DNA of 64,000 bases from NCBI GenBank assembly GCA_016213775.1, contig JACQZR010000073.1, forward strand, positions 1 through 64,000, given 5' to 3'. Shown in pieces: positions 52,363-61,039 of this stretch. A program made the position numbers and the translations under genes. Each line of letters opens with the position of its first letter. Position 1 is the stretch's first letter. The notes below the pieces were generated by a model, which did not search any database, had not been told where the DNA came from, and saw nothing but the letters and a program-made list of their open reading frames with translations. This DNA is from Acidobacteriota bacterium (lineage in GTDB: Bacteria > Acidobacteriota > Terriglobia > Bryobacterales > Bryobacteraceae).

Positions 52363-53993
52363 TGAATAGCGGACGCGTCGATCTCGACATTTACGAGCTG
52401 ATCATTTTCGCGGGATACCTGCTGCTGACGGTGGCGATCGGGTTCCTTGTTTCGCGCGGCGGACGCAAATCGTCCAAAGACTATTTCATGGGCGACAAGC
52501 GGCTGCCGTGGTACGTAGTGGGCACGTCGATGGTGGCGACGTCGATCAGCAGCGATCACTTCATCGCTCAGGTGGGCGCGGGCTATACGCATGGCATTGT
52601 GATTTCTGCGTTCGGTTGGAATGCCTGGCTGGTGTACTCGCTGCTGATCTGGATTTTTCTTCCGTACTATATGCGGACGGGGCTGTACACGATGCCGGAG
52701 TTTCTGGAGCGGCGCTATAACGTAACTGCGCGCTACCTGTTCGCCATCTTCTGCGTGATCGGCTATGTCGTGTCACTGATTGCCGGTCCGCTGTACGCAG
52801 GCGGGCTGGCGCTGCAGACCATGTTCGGCATGAACCTGGTGTGGGCGATCGTGCTGCTGGGAGTGCTGACGGGCGCATACACAATTTATGGCGGGTTGAA
52901 GTCGGCGGCGTGGACGGACTTCATGCAGATCGGCGTGCTGTTGATTGGCGGGATTCTGGTGCCTGTGATCGGGCTGGCGAAGGTTGGCGGATTGGCGCAA
53001 CTGGTGCATGATTATCCGCAGAAGTTCCAGGTTTTTCACGGGCCGCGGCATGAGCTGTTTCCAGCCACCGGCGTCTTTACCAGTTTCCTGAGCGCGGGCA
53101 TCTGGTACAACTGCACCAGCCAGCATATTGTGCAGCGCTGCCTCGGCGCCAAGGATGAGTGGAACGCGCGCATCGGCGTCATCACCGCCGGGTTCCTGCA
53201 TGTGATCATGCCGCTGTTGTTTGTGATTCCCGGCATCATCGCGTTCAAACTGTTTCCCGGGTTGGAGCGGCCGGACCATTCCTACATTCTGCTGGTGAAA
53301 TCGCTTGTGCCGCAGGGGCTGCGCGGGCTCATCCTGGCGGCGATTGCGGCGGCGTTGATGTCGCACCTTTCGGCGATGCTGAATTCCACCTCCACTATCC
53401 TCACCATGGACCTTTACCGCAAACTGTGGAGGCGCGATGCGAGTGAACACCAACTGGTGATCTTCGGGCAGTGGAGCGGAGTGTTCGTGATGCTGATCAG
53501 TATTGTGATTGCGCTGCTGTTCAGCACCTCGCAGAAGTCGCTGTTCGTTCTTATCCAGGAAGGGTTTTATTATATTGCGCCGCCGTTCGCGGTGATTTTC
53601 ACGCTGGGACTGTTGTGGCGCAGGGCGAACGGGACCGCTGCGCTGGCCACGATATTTCTCGGCTTCGCGTTCACGTTGTTTTTGCAGTTCTATTTGTTCA
53701 AAAACGTCTCGTTCCTGATTCCGTACGCAAACTACCTGCACCGCGCCGTGATCTCGTGGGCGTTCTGCATGGTGGTGATGATCACGACTTCGCTGTTGAC
53801 GGCTGCGCCGGCGGCGGTGAAAACGGATGGAATCATCTGGAGCCGGTCCTATTCGGCGCTCCCGGCCGAGGAACAGGCGCGCTACAGCGGATGGAAAGAC
53901 CTGCGGCTCTGGTGGCTGATCTTCATCAGTACGGTGTTGTCGATTTACGGGTTCTTTCTGTGGTACCGGTTCGAGCATCCGGAGATTCCGTAA
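52362..53993 (+). CDS. sodium:solute symporter (SSS family)
   Basis: The protein has 543 residues from ATG 52362, whose first base is the last of the previous stop (TGATG); an upstream in-frame extension to 52098 lies inside the preceding gene and is rejected. About 13 membrane segments are seen. Family marks are SKDYFMGDKRLPWYVVGTSM, TSISSDHFIAQVGAGYTHG and YGGLKSAAWTDFMQIGVLLI, with the sodium-site region ALMSHLSAMLNSTSTILTMD. It imports an organic solute, presumably released by the secreted enzyme before it. Confidence 0.9.
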   Translation: MNSGRVDLDIYELIIFAGYLLLTVAIGFLVSRGGRKSSKDYFMGDKRLPWYVVGTSMVATSISSDHFIAQVGAGYTHGIVISAFGWNAWLVYSLLIWIFLPYYMRTGLYTMPEFLERRYNVTARYLFAIFCVIGYVVSLIAGPLYAGGLALQTMFGMNLVWAIVLLGVLTGAYTIYGGLKSAAWTDFMQIGVLLIGGILVPVIGLAKVGGLAQLVHDYPQKFQVFHGPRHELFPATGVFTSFLSAGIWYNCTSQHIVQRCLGAKDEWNARIGVITAGFLHVIMPLLFVIPGIIAFKLFPGLERPDHSYILLVKSLVPQGLRGLILAAIAAALMSHLSAMLNSTSTILTMDLYRKLWRRDASEHQLVIFGQWSGVFVMLISIVIALLFSTSQKSLFVLIQEGFYYIAPPFAVIFTLGLLWRRANGTAALATIFLGFAFTLFLQFYLFKNVSFLIPYANYLHRAVISWAFCMVVMITTSLLTAAPAAVKTDGIIWSRSYSALPAEEQARYSGWKDLRLWWLIFISTVLSIYGFFLWYRFEHPEIP

Positions 53994-55411
53994 TGGCCGC
54001 GAACATCATCGCCACCGAGCCGCTGGCGGCGCGGGCGGCGGAAGTGATCTTCGCCCGCGGCGGCAATGCGGCCGATGCAGCAGCGGCGGCGTCGCTAGCC
54101 TGCACCGTGCTGGAGCCATCGGCGGTGGACATCGGCGGCTATGTCGCGGCAGGCGTGATCCTGGAAGGCGCGACAGACCGTGTGTGGTCATTGGATGCGA
54201 ACTCCGTGGCTCCAGCAGCGGCATCGGAAACGATGTACGAAGTACTTGGCGCCCGCACGGCGCCTCGCGGCATCAACGAGCTTGAGTACGACTGCACCGT
54301 ACGCGACGACGCCAACGTGTATGGGGCTTTGTCGGTAGGCGTGCCGGGCTTCCTCGCAGGCGTTGGCACATTGTGGGAACGGTGGGGATCACTCCCGTGG
54401 GTCGAAATTGTACGGCCGGCTTTGGAATGCTGCGCGAATCTGCACTACGGGCTCGTGCGCAAAGAGATCCTCTTCAAGCAAGACGTGATTGCACGGTTTC
54501 CCGAGACTGCTCGGATTCTGCTCCCAGGTGGGCGCGTGCCCGATGCGGATGCACAGTGGGACCGGCCGGATCTGGTGAACACGTTGGAGCAGATCGCCAC
54601 TGCGGGTTGGCGCGATTTGTACACCGGCGAACTGGCGCGGACGCTTGTGGACTACGTGCGCGCGGAGGGCGGCATTCTCACAATGGAGGACATGGCCGGG
54701 TTCGCTCCTCGCATTACGGAGCCGCTCACGGGGCGCTATCGCGAGGCGACGCTGCATACGGCGATCGCGCCCAATGGCGGGTTCACGGTGTTGGACGCAC
54801 TGCACCAATTTGAGACGCCGCATGCGCCGTTGAGGTACGAGCAAGCGGAGGACTGGGTGCGGTTGATCGAGGTGCTTCGCGCAAGTTGGGCGGGCCGGCT
54901 GGACACACGTTCGCCGCATGCCACGCCAGGCACTGTTCACGTGGCCGCCAGCGATTTGAGCGGCACTCTGATTTCGATGACGATTTCGCAGGGCGGATGG
55001 TTTGGGTCCTGCATGGCGGTTCCTGGGACGGGCATCATTCCCGGGCATGGGATGTGCCGGTTCGATCCGCATCCAGGTCTGGCGAATTCGCCGGGTCCTG
55101 GCAAGCGACCGCTGAACAACGTGTGCCCGATGATCCTGCGGCAGCCGCATCGCGACGTGGCCATCGGACTACGCGGCGGCCGGCGCATTGTCAGCGTGGC
55201 GCTACAAATGGCCCAGCGCCTGATCGATCTGGATGCGTCGGTGGAGGACGTGTTGCGCGTACCAAGGCTGCACACCATTGATGGCAGTACTGTCGAGGTT
55301 TCGCGCGATTTTGCGGTGGAGATGCGAGATGCATTGCGCGCGCGCGGGTACAACATAGTGACACCGGACGAAGTGGGGGGCGCGGCTTACGGCGTCGAGA
55401 TTCGGAGGTAG
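53993..55411 (+). CDS. gamma-glutamyltransferase-family N-terminal nucleophile hydrolase, cytosolic and short
   Basis: The protein has 472 residues from ATG 53993, overlapping the symporter stop (TAATG). Family marks are ARGGNAADAAAAASLACTVL, YGALSVGVPGFLAGV, GGILTMEDMAGFAPRITEP and PGTGIIPGHGMCRFDPHPG. The nucleophilic Thr at the expected autocleavage point is in HATPGTVHVAASD. There is no signal peptide and it is shorter than typical GGT (about 550-580), so a cytosolic amide hydrolase, such as the oxamate-type members, is as likely as glutathione turnover. It works between a symporter and an enolase-superfamily enzyme. Confidence 0.82.
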   Translation: MAANIIATEPLAARAAEVIFARGGNAADAAAAASLACTVLEPSAVDIGGYVAAGVILEGATDRVWSLDANSVAPAAASETMYEVLGARTAPRGINELEYDCTVRDDANVYGALSVGVPGFLAGVGTLWERWGSLPWVEIVRPALECCANLHYGLVRKEILFKQDVIARFPETARILLPGGRVPDADAQWDRPDLVNTLEQIATAGWRDLYTGELARTLVDYVRAEGGILTMEDMAGFAPRITEPLTGRYREATLHTAIAPNGGFTVLDALHQFETPHAPLRYEQAEDWVRLIEVLRASWAGRLDTRSPHATPGTVHVAASDLSGTLISMTISQGGWFGSCMAVPGTGIIPGHGMCRFDPHPGLANSPGPGKRPLNNVCPMILRQPHRDVAIGLRGGRRIVSVALQMAQRLIDLDASVEDVLRVPRLHTIDGSTVEVSRDFAVEMRDALRARGYNIVTPDEVGGAAYGVEIRR

Positions 55412-55414
55412 CAC

Positions 55415-56542
55415 ATGAACGAGACACTGAAGATCACACAGGTGGAAACGATTCCAGTGCGGGTGCCCATCCGGCCCGATCGAGCCATTCGCGCCAAGGG
55501 GGGACTGCACAACGTCTCTCCATTCCTGATCGTGCGCATCCACACCGATGCCGGGATCGACGGGCTGGGCGAAGTCTCGTGCACGCCTCGCTGGAGCGGA
55601 GAGGATCAGGTGACGGCGGCGCACTTCATCGCCACCATTCTCGGGCCTGCTATCACGGGGCAGAACGCCTGGGACATCGAACGGCTCACCATCGTGATGC
55701 AGAAGGCGCTGTTCGCACATCCCTTCACCAAGGCCGCCATCGAGATGGCGCTGTGGGACATATGCGGAAAGGCGTGCGGATTGCCGGTGTACAAGATGCT
55801 CGGTGGCGCGGTGCGCGATTTTGTGACCACCAAATGGTCGATCTCGGGACTGGAGCCGGAGCGCGCCGCTGAGATCGCCAGTTGGGCCGTGAGCGCCGGC
55901 TTTCGCGCGATGAAAGTGAAGATTGGAATGGACCCGGATGAGGATGTGGCGCGTGTGAAGGCGGTGCGCGCGGCGATTGGGCCGAACATCCGGCTCGGTG
56001 TGGATGCGAATGGCGGATACAATCCCGCCACTGCGGTGCGCGTGCTGCGGCAGTTGGCTGACTGCAATTTGTTTTTCGCTGAACAGCCCGTCCCTCCGGG
56101 CGAGCCCCTGTGGCTCACCGATGTACGCAATCGCACAGGCATGACGGTGCTGGCCGATGAGAGTGTGTACACAGTGCAGGATGCGCTTGGGCTGGTGCGC
56201 GCGAACGCCGTGGATGCCTTGTCGATCTACGTGGGCAAGTCCGGTGGTATCGCACCCGCGCGAAAAATTGCAGCGGTGGCGGAAGGCGCGGGGTTGGGCT
56301 GCACCATCGGAAGCAATCTGGAAATGGGGATCGGAAGCGCCGCGATGATTCACCTTGGCATGTGCACGCCGGGCGTCACGGCGGAGGCGTTTCCTTGCGA
56401 CATCATCGGACCGTTCTATTACACCGATGAACTCCTCACGGAACCGCTGCCGATCAAGCCCGGCGAGGCCCGGCCTCATGAACGTCCAGGCTTGGGCGTC
56501 GAGTTGGATTGGGAGAAGGTGGAGCGGTACCGGGTAGCCTGA
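55415..56542 (+). CDS. enolase-superfamily enzyme (mandelate racemase/muconate lactonizing group)
   Basis: The protein has 375 residues. The catalytic barrel has the KxK pair in MKVKIGMDPDEDVARV, metal ligands in GVDANGGYN, FFAEQPV and VLADESVYT, and a late IYVGKSGGIAPA stretch that matches the muconate-cycloisomerase group. The N-terminal capping domain is intact (HTDAGIDGLGEVSCTPRW). It closes the operon 3 bp after the gamma-glutamyltransferase-like gene. Its role is probably racemisation, dehydration or cycloisomerisation of the imported substrate. Unlike its homologue at 38783 it keeps the complete KxK and has no signal peptide. Confidence 0.87.
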   Translation: MNETLKITQVETIPVRVPIRPDRAIRAKGGLHNVSPFLIVRIHTDAGIDGLGEVSCTPRWSGEDQVTAAHFIATILGPAITGQNAWDIERLTIVMQKALFAHPFTKAAIEMALWDICGKACGLPVYKMLGGAVRDFVTTKWSISGLEPERAAEIASWAVSAGFRAMKVKIGMDPDEDVARVKAVRAAIGPNIRLGVDANGGYNPATAVRVLRQLADCNLFFAEQPVPPGEPLWLTDVRNRTGMTVLADESVYTVQDALGLVRANAVDALSIYVGKSGGIAPARKIAAVAEGAGLGCTIGSNLEMGIGSAAMIHLGMCTPGVTAEAFPCDIIGPFYYTDELLTEPLPIKPGEARPHERPGLGVELDWEKVERYRVA

Positions 56543-56544
56543 GT

Positions 56545-57732
56545 CTAGCGGAGGAAGAACGTACTCTTGTCCGTGTCCGCGGGTACGGCGACATCAAAGA
56601 AGCCGACCATCATCTCGTCGCTGCTGGCTTCCCCATAGCGAACGTCGGCGGTGGGGTCGGGGTTGCGCGCGTTGTTGAGCGAATTGTCATACCAGGCGGT
56701 GCAGCGGAGGCGAGTACCTTTTTTGAGCAGGCGAGGTTCAGCGAGTTGGTACGAGAGCTGCCAGTGAAACTGGTAGGGCTTGACGAGGAGAAGCGTTTCG
56801 ATCCTGCCGCCCGGTTCGACGATCGCGTATTCAAAAGCGGCCCCGCGCAGGTGCATGTGCGGGAAGAGGCTGAGCAACAGGGTGTCGTTGGGGAGTGTGC
56901 CCGCCGCCGAAACACGCACTCCGGATTCTCCGGCAGGGATGAGGAAGTTTGTCGTGTCGATTTGCAGCGTGAGGACGCGGCGTTCCGGGACGCGCGTGCT
57001 GAAGCGGAGCGCGACAGCCGTGCGGTCTTGGGTGGGACGGCCGTTGGGCGTGTAGTGAAGTTGCAGCACGATGTCGGCGCCTGCGGGGATCTTCTTTGCC
57101 ATCCCCGCCGGGAAGATGGACGGCGGCTGTCCAGGCGCATACACCGCGAGGATGTCGCTCTTGGTGGCGCCTGGCATCGCAAACGGTTTCCCCACCGCCT
57201 TGCCCGCAAGCCAGGGAGAGCCTTTCTCGCGCACGTACACAACCACGTGATGCACGACACCGCGTGAGGCGGGACGAACCTCGATGGCGTCCACCCACCG
57301 ATCGTGCGGGAAGGATTGCGGGAGGATGACGAACTGGTATGGCATCTCGCCCTTGGCCGGCACAGCCACGGGTTGAGGCATTGTCAACACCAGGTCGGCA
57401 GCATGCGAAGGCGGCGCTTGCGCTAAGGGTTGTCCACGCCGCGGGCCTTCTACCGCGCCCTGTTTCACCCATTCGTCGATCAGCGCGATTTCGTTCGCAG
57501 AGAGCGAAGCATCGTTAGCAAACTTCACTGAGGTGGAAGCGACGAACCACGGCGGCATGGCACGCTTGACCACTGCCTCGCGGATGGCTTTCGCCCACGG
57601 ACGCACTTGCGCGTAGGTCCGCAGCGGCATGGGCGCAATGCCCGATTCCGTGTGGCAGCCGAGACAGCGTTGTTCCAGGATCGGCGCAATGTCGTTGTAG
57701 GTGACCAGTGCTGCGAGCGCCGCTAGCAGCAT
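56545..57732 (-). CDS. secreted cytochrome c / copper type II monooxygenase-like fusion
   Basis: The protein has 395 residues with a short N-terminal signal (MLLAALAALV). A heme c motif CLGCH stands at residues 23-27 with a possible Met ligand later (IAPMPLRTYA). The rest looks like the two-domain ascorbate-type copper monooxygenase fold: VVHHVVVYVREKG near residue 157 supplies a His pair, LQLHYTPNG lies near residue 225, and SLFPHMHLRGAAFEY near residue 293 has the HxH motif of the second copper site. The chemistry is inferred. It is the last gene of the GMC operon (3 bp after the lipoprotein). Confidence 0.78.
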   Translation of the reverse strand: MLLAALAALVTYNDIAPILEQRCLGCHTESGIAPMPLRTYAQVRPWAKAIREAVVKRAMPPWFVASTSVKFANDASLSANEIALIDEWVKQGAVEGPRRGQPLAQAPPSHAADLVLTMPQPVAVPAKGEMPYQFVILPQSFPHDRWVDAIEVRPASRGVVHHVVVYVREKGSPWLAGKAVGKPFAMPGATKSDILAVYAPGQPPSIFPAGMAKKIPAGADIVLQLHYTPNGRPTQDRTAVALRFSTRVPERRVLTLQIDTTNFLIPAGESGVRVSAAGTLPNDTLLLSLFPHMHLRGAAFEYAIVEPGGRIETLLLVKPYQFHWQLSYQLAEPRLLKKGTRLRCTAWYDNSLNNARNPDPTADVRYGEASSDEMMVGFFDVAVPADTDKSTFFLR

Positions 57733-57735
57733 GGT

Positions 57736-58196
57736 TCAGTCGAGCCGCGAGGCGAAGTCGCGGGCGATGGCGTCGGCGTCTTTTTCAGCCAGGCCAGCGA
57801 CACCGGCGATCCATGCGCCTTTGCTGAAGACGAAGATGTCGCGGTTGCCGTCTTTGCCGAAGTAGCCTCCGAAGTGGGGGATGAACTTCGGGCCGGTAAG
57901 CGCCTTCTTATAGTCGAAGAGCACGAGAGCCGCGGCCTCGGCGCCCGTGCTCTTGCCGAGAAAGAGGTCAAACTCCGTTTTGCCTCGTTTGTAGTGTGCG
58001 AGGTTGCCCCGCCAAGGAAGGCCTTGCCCATCAGCGCCTCGTCCACCTGCTTCACCTCAACCAGATCCTGTTTGGGGAAGCGCATGGACTCGTCCTTTAC
58101 GGCCGCCTTTTTCACCACCGTCACGGGCGCAGGTGCGGGCTTCTGTTCGCTACAGGCAACCAGCAGCAATGCGGCGGCGAGCGCAACGTATCTCAT
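57736..58196 (-). pseudogene. lipoprotein of unknown function, frameshifted
   Basis: From ATG 58196 the frame gives MRYVALAAALLLVACSEQ, a lipobox (LVAC) signal, then reads normally to EALMGKAFLGG. Beyond that the true sequence continues one base out of phase (NLAHYKRGKTEFDLFLGKS, ALVLFDYKKALTGPKFIPH, FGGYFGKDGNRDIFVFSKG), ending at 57736. One base is missing in a G-run near 58007-58010. It may be a genuine mutation or a sequencing error. Joined up, the protein is about 153 residues, resembling the DUF6599-type small lipoproteins. The ATG overlaps the upstream stop by 4 bp. Confidence 0.72.
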
Positions 58197-58771
58197 GCAA
58201 AGGGGCTCCGTTTCACGGCGTATTGGAGCGATTCCAGCGGCACCTGGAATTCCGACATGCTGGAGTTGCCTTTGAAACCGAGTTCGGCAATGCCTTCCTT
58301 GCTGGTGAAGTAGGCATCGACGGCCATACGCCGCGCCCAATCGAAGAACGCGATCCCCGGATTGCGTTCCGCTGAAGCGTTCTTGCGGTAGGCGATCAGG
58401 TCGAGCAGTTGCACGCGCTGATCTGCCTTCGCTGCGAGGAAGTCCGCCTCATAGCGGCGGCGCATCTCCGCGTCCAACCACGCGATACCGGCCGTAAAGA
58501 TGGCGAGCATCTGTTTGCTTCCCGTCGAGAGCACATCCACGAATTCGGCGCACCCGGCCTTGCGGGCGCCGGGCATAATGATCTCGGAAAGCACCTGCAG
58601 CGTCTCGAATTCGTGCGCCGTGAGCGCCTTCGGTTTGTACACTCCGCCGGTCGTCTTGGCGGATGCGGCGGCTGTGTCATGAACGTGCTGCGCTGCTTCG
58701 GCGGCTAGCGGCCCAAGCAGCGCGGCTGCCGCGGCTTCGCGTAACATCGTGCGGCGTGTTCGTCTAGACAT
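58193..58771 (-). CDS. gluconate 2-dehydrogenase subunit 3-like protein
   Basis: The protein has 192 residues with a Tat-type N-terminus (MSRRTRRTMLREAAAAAL). The family core is LTAHEFETLQVLSEIIMPG, AGCAEFVDVLSTGSKQML and the helical GIAWLDAEMRRRYEADFL. It is the small subunit that accompanies GMC-type flavoproteins; its start overlaps the end of the GMC gene by 8 bp. It is thought to aid export or assembly of the complex. Confidence 0.87.
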   Translation of the reverse strand: MSRRTRRTMLREAAAAALLGPLAAEAAQHVHDTAAASAKTTGGVYKPKALTAHEFETLQVLSEIIMPGARKAGCAEFVDVLSTGSKQMLAIFTAGIAWLDAEMRRRYEADFLAAKADQRVQLLDLIAYRKNASAERNPGIAFFDWARRMAVDAYFTSKEGIAELGFKGNSSMSEFQVPLESLQYAVKRSPFA

Positions 58772-60476
58772 TGCCTTTCCTCATTTCTTCGGCGATGTAA
58801 TCCGACGTCCGCCACGCCATCGCGCAGATGGTGAGGGTCGGGTTCTTGTCAGGATTGCTCACAAAGGGCGCGGCATCGGCCACAAACAGATTCTTCACTT
58901 CGTGCGATTGCATGAAGGCATTCAGTGCGCTCGAGCGCGCATCGTTGCCCATCCGCACTGTGCCCAGCTCGTGAATGATGCTGCCGCCCATCGAAATTCC
59001 TCCGTCCTCGCGCTCCGGATTGCGCAGACCGAGAACGCGCCCGCCCATTCCTTCAATGATGTCGACGAAGGTCCGGTGCATATGCTTTGCCTGCTTGATT
59101 TCGTGCTCGCTCCAGCGGAAGTGGAAGCGAAGCACCGGGATGCCAAACCGGTCAGTGACGTTGGGGTCGATCTCGCAATAGCTGTGCTCGTTGGGGATCA
59201 TTTCGCCGCGCCCGGAGAGTCCCACGACGCAACCATATTCCTTCAAAATGGTCTCTTTGAGCGATGCTCCGTAGCCTTCCACGCGCCGGGCAACACCAGC
59301 GTGGCTGCCAAGCAGCGGCATGCCGTAGCCGCCGCCGAGTTCCACGTGATAGCCGCGCGGGAACTCTTTGTTCTTCTTGTCCAGTTCCCACCAGGGAATG
59401 TACAGATGGCCTCCGCTATAGCCGTCGCTGTTGTATTTGGGCATGCCCTCCAGGTAGGGGATGTAGCCCGACAATCCATAGCCGACAGTGTCGGTGAGGT
59501 AGCGGCCAACAACGCCAGAGGAATTGGAGAGCCCGTTCGGATGCCTGGACGACTTGGAGTTCAACAGCAGCCGTGCCGATTCGCACGCGCTGGCGGCCAC
59601 CACAACGATGCGCGCGCGAATCTGGGTCTCCTGGCGCGTGCGCGTATCAATATAGCTGACCCCGGTGACCTTGCCTGTGGCGTCGGTGAGCAACTCGCGC
59701 ACCATCGCGTTGGCGATAATGTTCAGTTTTCCGCTCTTGAGGGCCGGCAGGATCTGGACCTGCGAGGACGAGTAATTGGAGGCCGTAATACAGCCGCGGC
59801 CGCACTGGCCGCAGTAATGACAGGCGGGCCGGCCGTTCACCGGCTTGGTGAGGATCGCCATGCGCGAGGGAATCACGCGGATGCCAAGCTTGGCAGCGGA
59901 CTTCTGCATGAGGACCTCGTGCACGCGGGGCGCGGGGGCCGGCAGAAACTGTCCGTCAGGCGCGGAACGGATGCCTTCTTTGGTGCCGCAGATGCCGATG
60001 AAGCGTTCGGCTTTGTCGTAGTAGGGCGCCACTTCGTCGTAGCGCACCGGCCAATCGGTGCCGAGCCCATCAAAGGAGTAGGGCGCGAAGTCGTAATCGG
60101 AAAACCGCAGCGATATGCGGCCGTAGTGGTTCGTACGCCCACCGAGAATCCGCGAACGGTGCCATTGGAACTGGCTACCCGGCGCAACGGTGTAAGGCTC
60201 CCCTTCGATGTCCCAGGCGCAGTTCGGGGCGCTCCAGTAGCCCCAATTCTTGCGCCCGAAGTATTGTTCGGCGTCCGCGCCTGCGCCGCGGTGCGGGACC
60301 TGATGCGGCCAGACATGCTCTTTGAAATCCTTCGCGGGATTGAGCATGGGACCCGCTTCCAGCAGCGTAACCTTCACCCCTAGAGCTGTCAGAACCTGCA
60401 CCACCGTGCCGCCCCCGGCGCCGCTTCCAATGACGACAACGTCATGGACCGGGGCGGATCGCTTGACTTGAAACAT
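58764..60476 (-). CDS. GMC-family oxidoreductase (FAD-dependent sugar/alcohol dehydrogenase)
   Basis: The protein has 570 residues. The FAD-binding dinucleotide fold is VVVIGSGAGGGTVVQVLTAL. The family also shows CHYCGQCGRGC, a Cys cluster often found in membrane-bound sugar dehydrogenase large subunits. The C-terminal substrate domain has GSIIHELGTVRMG with the catalytic His and the later His/Asn region (VSNPDKNPTLTICAMAWRTS). No signal is apparent; export may rely on the partner subunit's Tat signal. With subunit 3 and a cytochrome-domain protein it forms a periplasmic electron-donating dehydrogenase complex (inference). Confidence 0.9.
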   Translation of the reverse strand: MFQVKRSAPVHDVVVIGSGAGGGTVVQVLTALGVKVTLLEAGPMLNPAKDFKEHVWPHQVPHRGAGADAEQYFGRKNWGYWSAPNCAWDIEGEPYTVAPGSQFQWHRSRILGGRTNHYGRISLRFSDYDFAPYSFDGLGTDWPVRYDEVAPYYDKAERFIGICGTKEGIRSAPDGQFLPAPAPRVHEVLMQKSAAKLGIRVIPSRMAILTKPVNGRPACHYCGQCGRGCITASNYSSSQVQILPALKSGKLNIIANAMVRELLTDATGKVTGVSYIDTRTRQETQIRARIVVVAASACESARLLLNSKSSRHPNGLSNSSGVVGRYLTDTVGYGLSGYIPYLEGMPKYNSDGYSGGHLYIPWWELDKKNKEFPRGYHVELGGGYGMPLLGSHAGVARRVEGYGASLKETILKEYGCVVGLSGRGEMIPNEHSYCEIDPNVTDRFGIPVLRFHFRWSEHEIKQAKHMHRTFVDIIEGMGGRVLGLRNPEREDGGISMGGSIIHELGTVRMGNDARSSALNAFMQSHEVKNLFVADAAPFVSNPDKNPTLTICAMAWRTSDYIAEEMRKGNV

Positions 60477-60573
60477 GCTTACCTGGATACCACATTTCGC
60501 GGGGCATCCGAGTGTAATGTGTGATACTCTATACCGTCTGAGCGAAGCTCAGTTCTCGAAGTTGGGAGGCACT

Positions 60574-60990
60574 ATGCTGAAAGAATTCAAAGAGTTTGCC
60601 GTTAAAGGCAACGTGCTCGACATGGCTGTGGGCGTCATCATGGGCGCATCGTTCGGCAAGATTGTGAGTACTTTCACGGACGGCATCATGATGCCGCCGA
60701 TTGGGAAGGCCATGGGGAATTTCGATTTCGCCTCCTGGATCATCAACCTGTCGGACACCCCAGTGAAGTCAGTGGATGAAGCCAAGAAACTGGGGATCGC
60801 GGTGATGACCCCGGGATTGCTCGCCAACGCCCTCATTGATTTCGTGATCGTGGCCTTTGTGCTGTTCCTCATGGTGAAGCAGATCAACAAACTGAAGAAG
60901 GAAGAAGCAGCCGCGCCGCCGCCACCGCCGGGCCCCACCAAGGAGCAGGAGCTCTTGATCCAGATCCGCGACCTGCTGGCGAAACGCTAG
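60574..60990 (+). CDS. mscL: large-conductance mechanosensitive channel MscL
   Basis: The protein has 138 residues from ATG 60574, preceded by GGGAGG; the frame extends to 60475 but without a plausible start. The N-terminal helix and TM1 (FKEFAVKGNVLDMAVGVIMG, ASFGKIVSTFTDGI) and TM2 (LANALIDFVIVAFVLFLMVK) are typical, with the charged cluster KQINKLKKEE. The C-terminus carries a Pro-rich linker (APPPPPGPTKEQELLIQIRD). It releases solutes on osmotic downshock. Confidence 0.95.
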   Translation: MLKEFKEFAVKGNVLDMAVGVIMGASFGKIVSTFTDGIMMPPIGKAMGNFDFASWIINLSDTPVKSVDEAKKLGIAVMTPGLLANALIDFVIVAFVLFLMVKQINKLKKEEAAAPPPPPGPTKEQELLIQIRDLLAKR

Positions 60991-61039
60991 CCTAGGATTC
61001 CTTTGCACGTTCCCGCTCCATCCAGCGTCCATGTAACTG

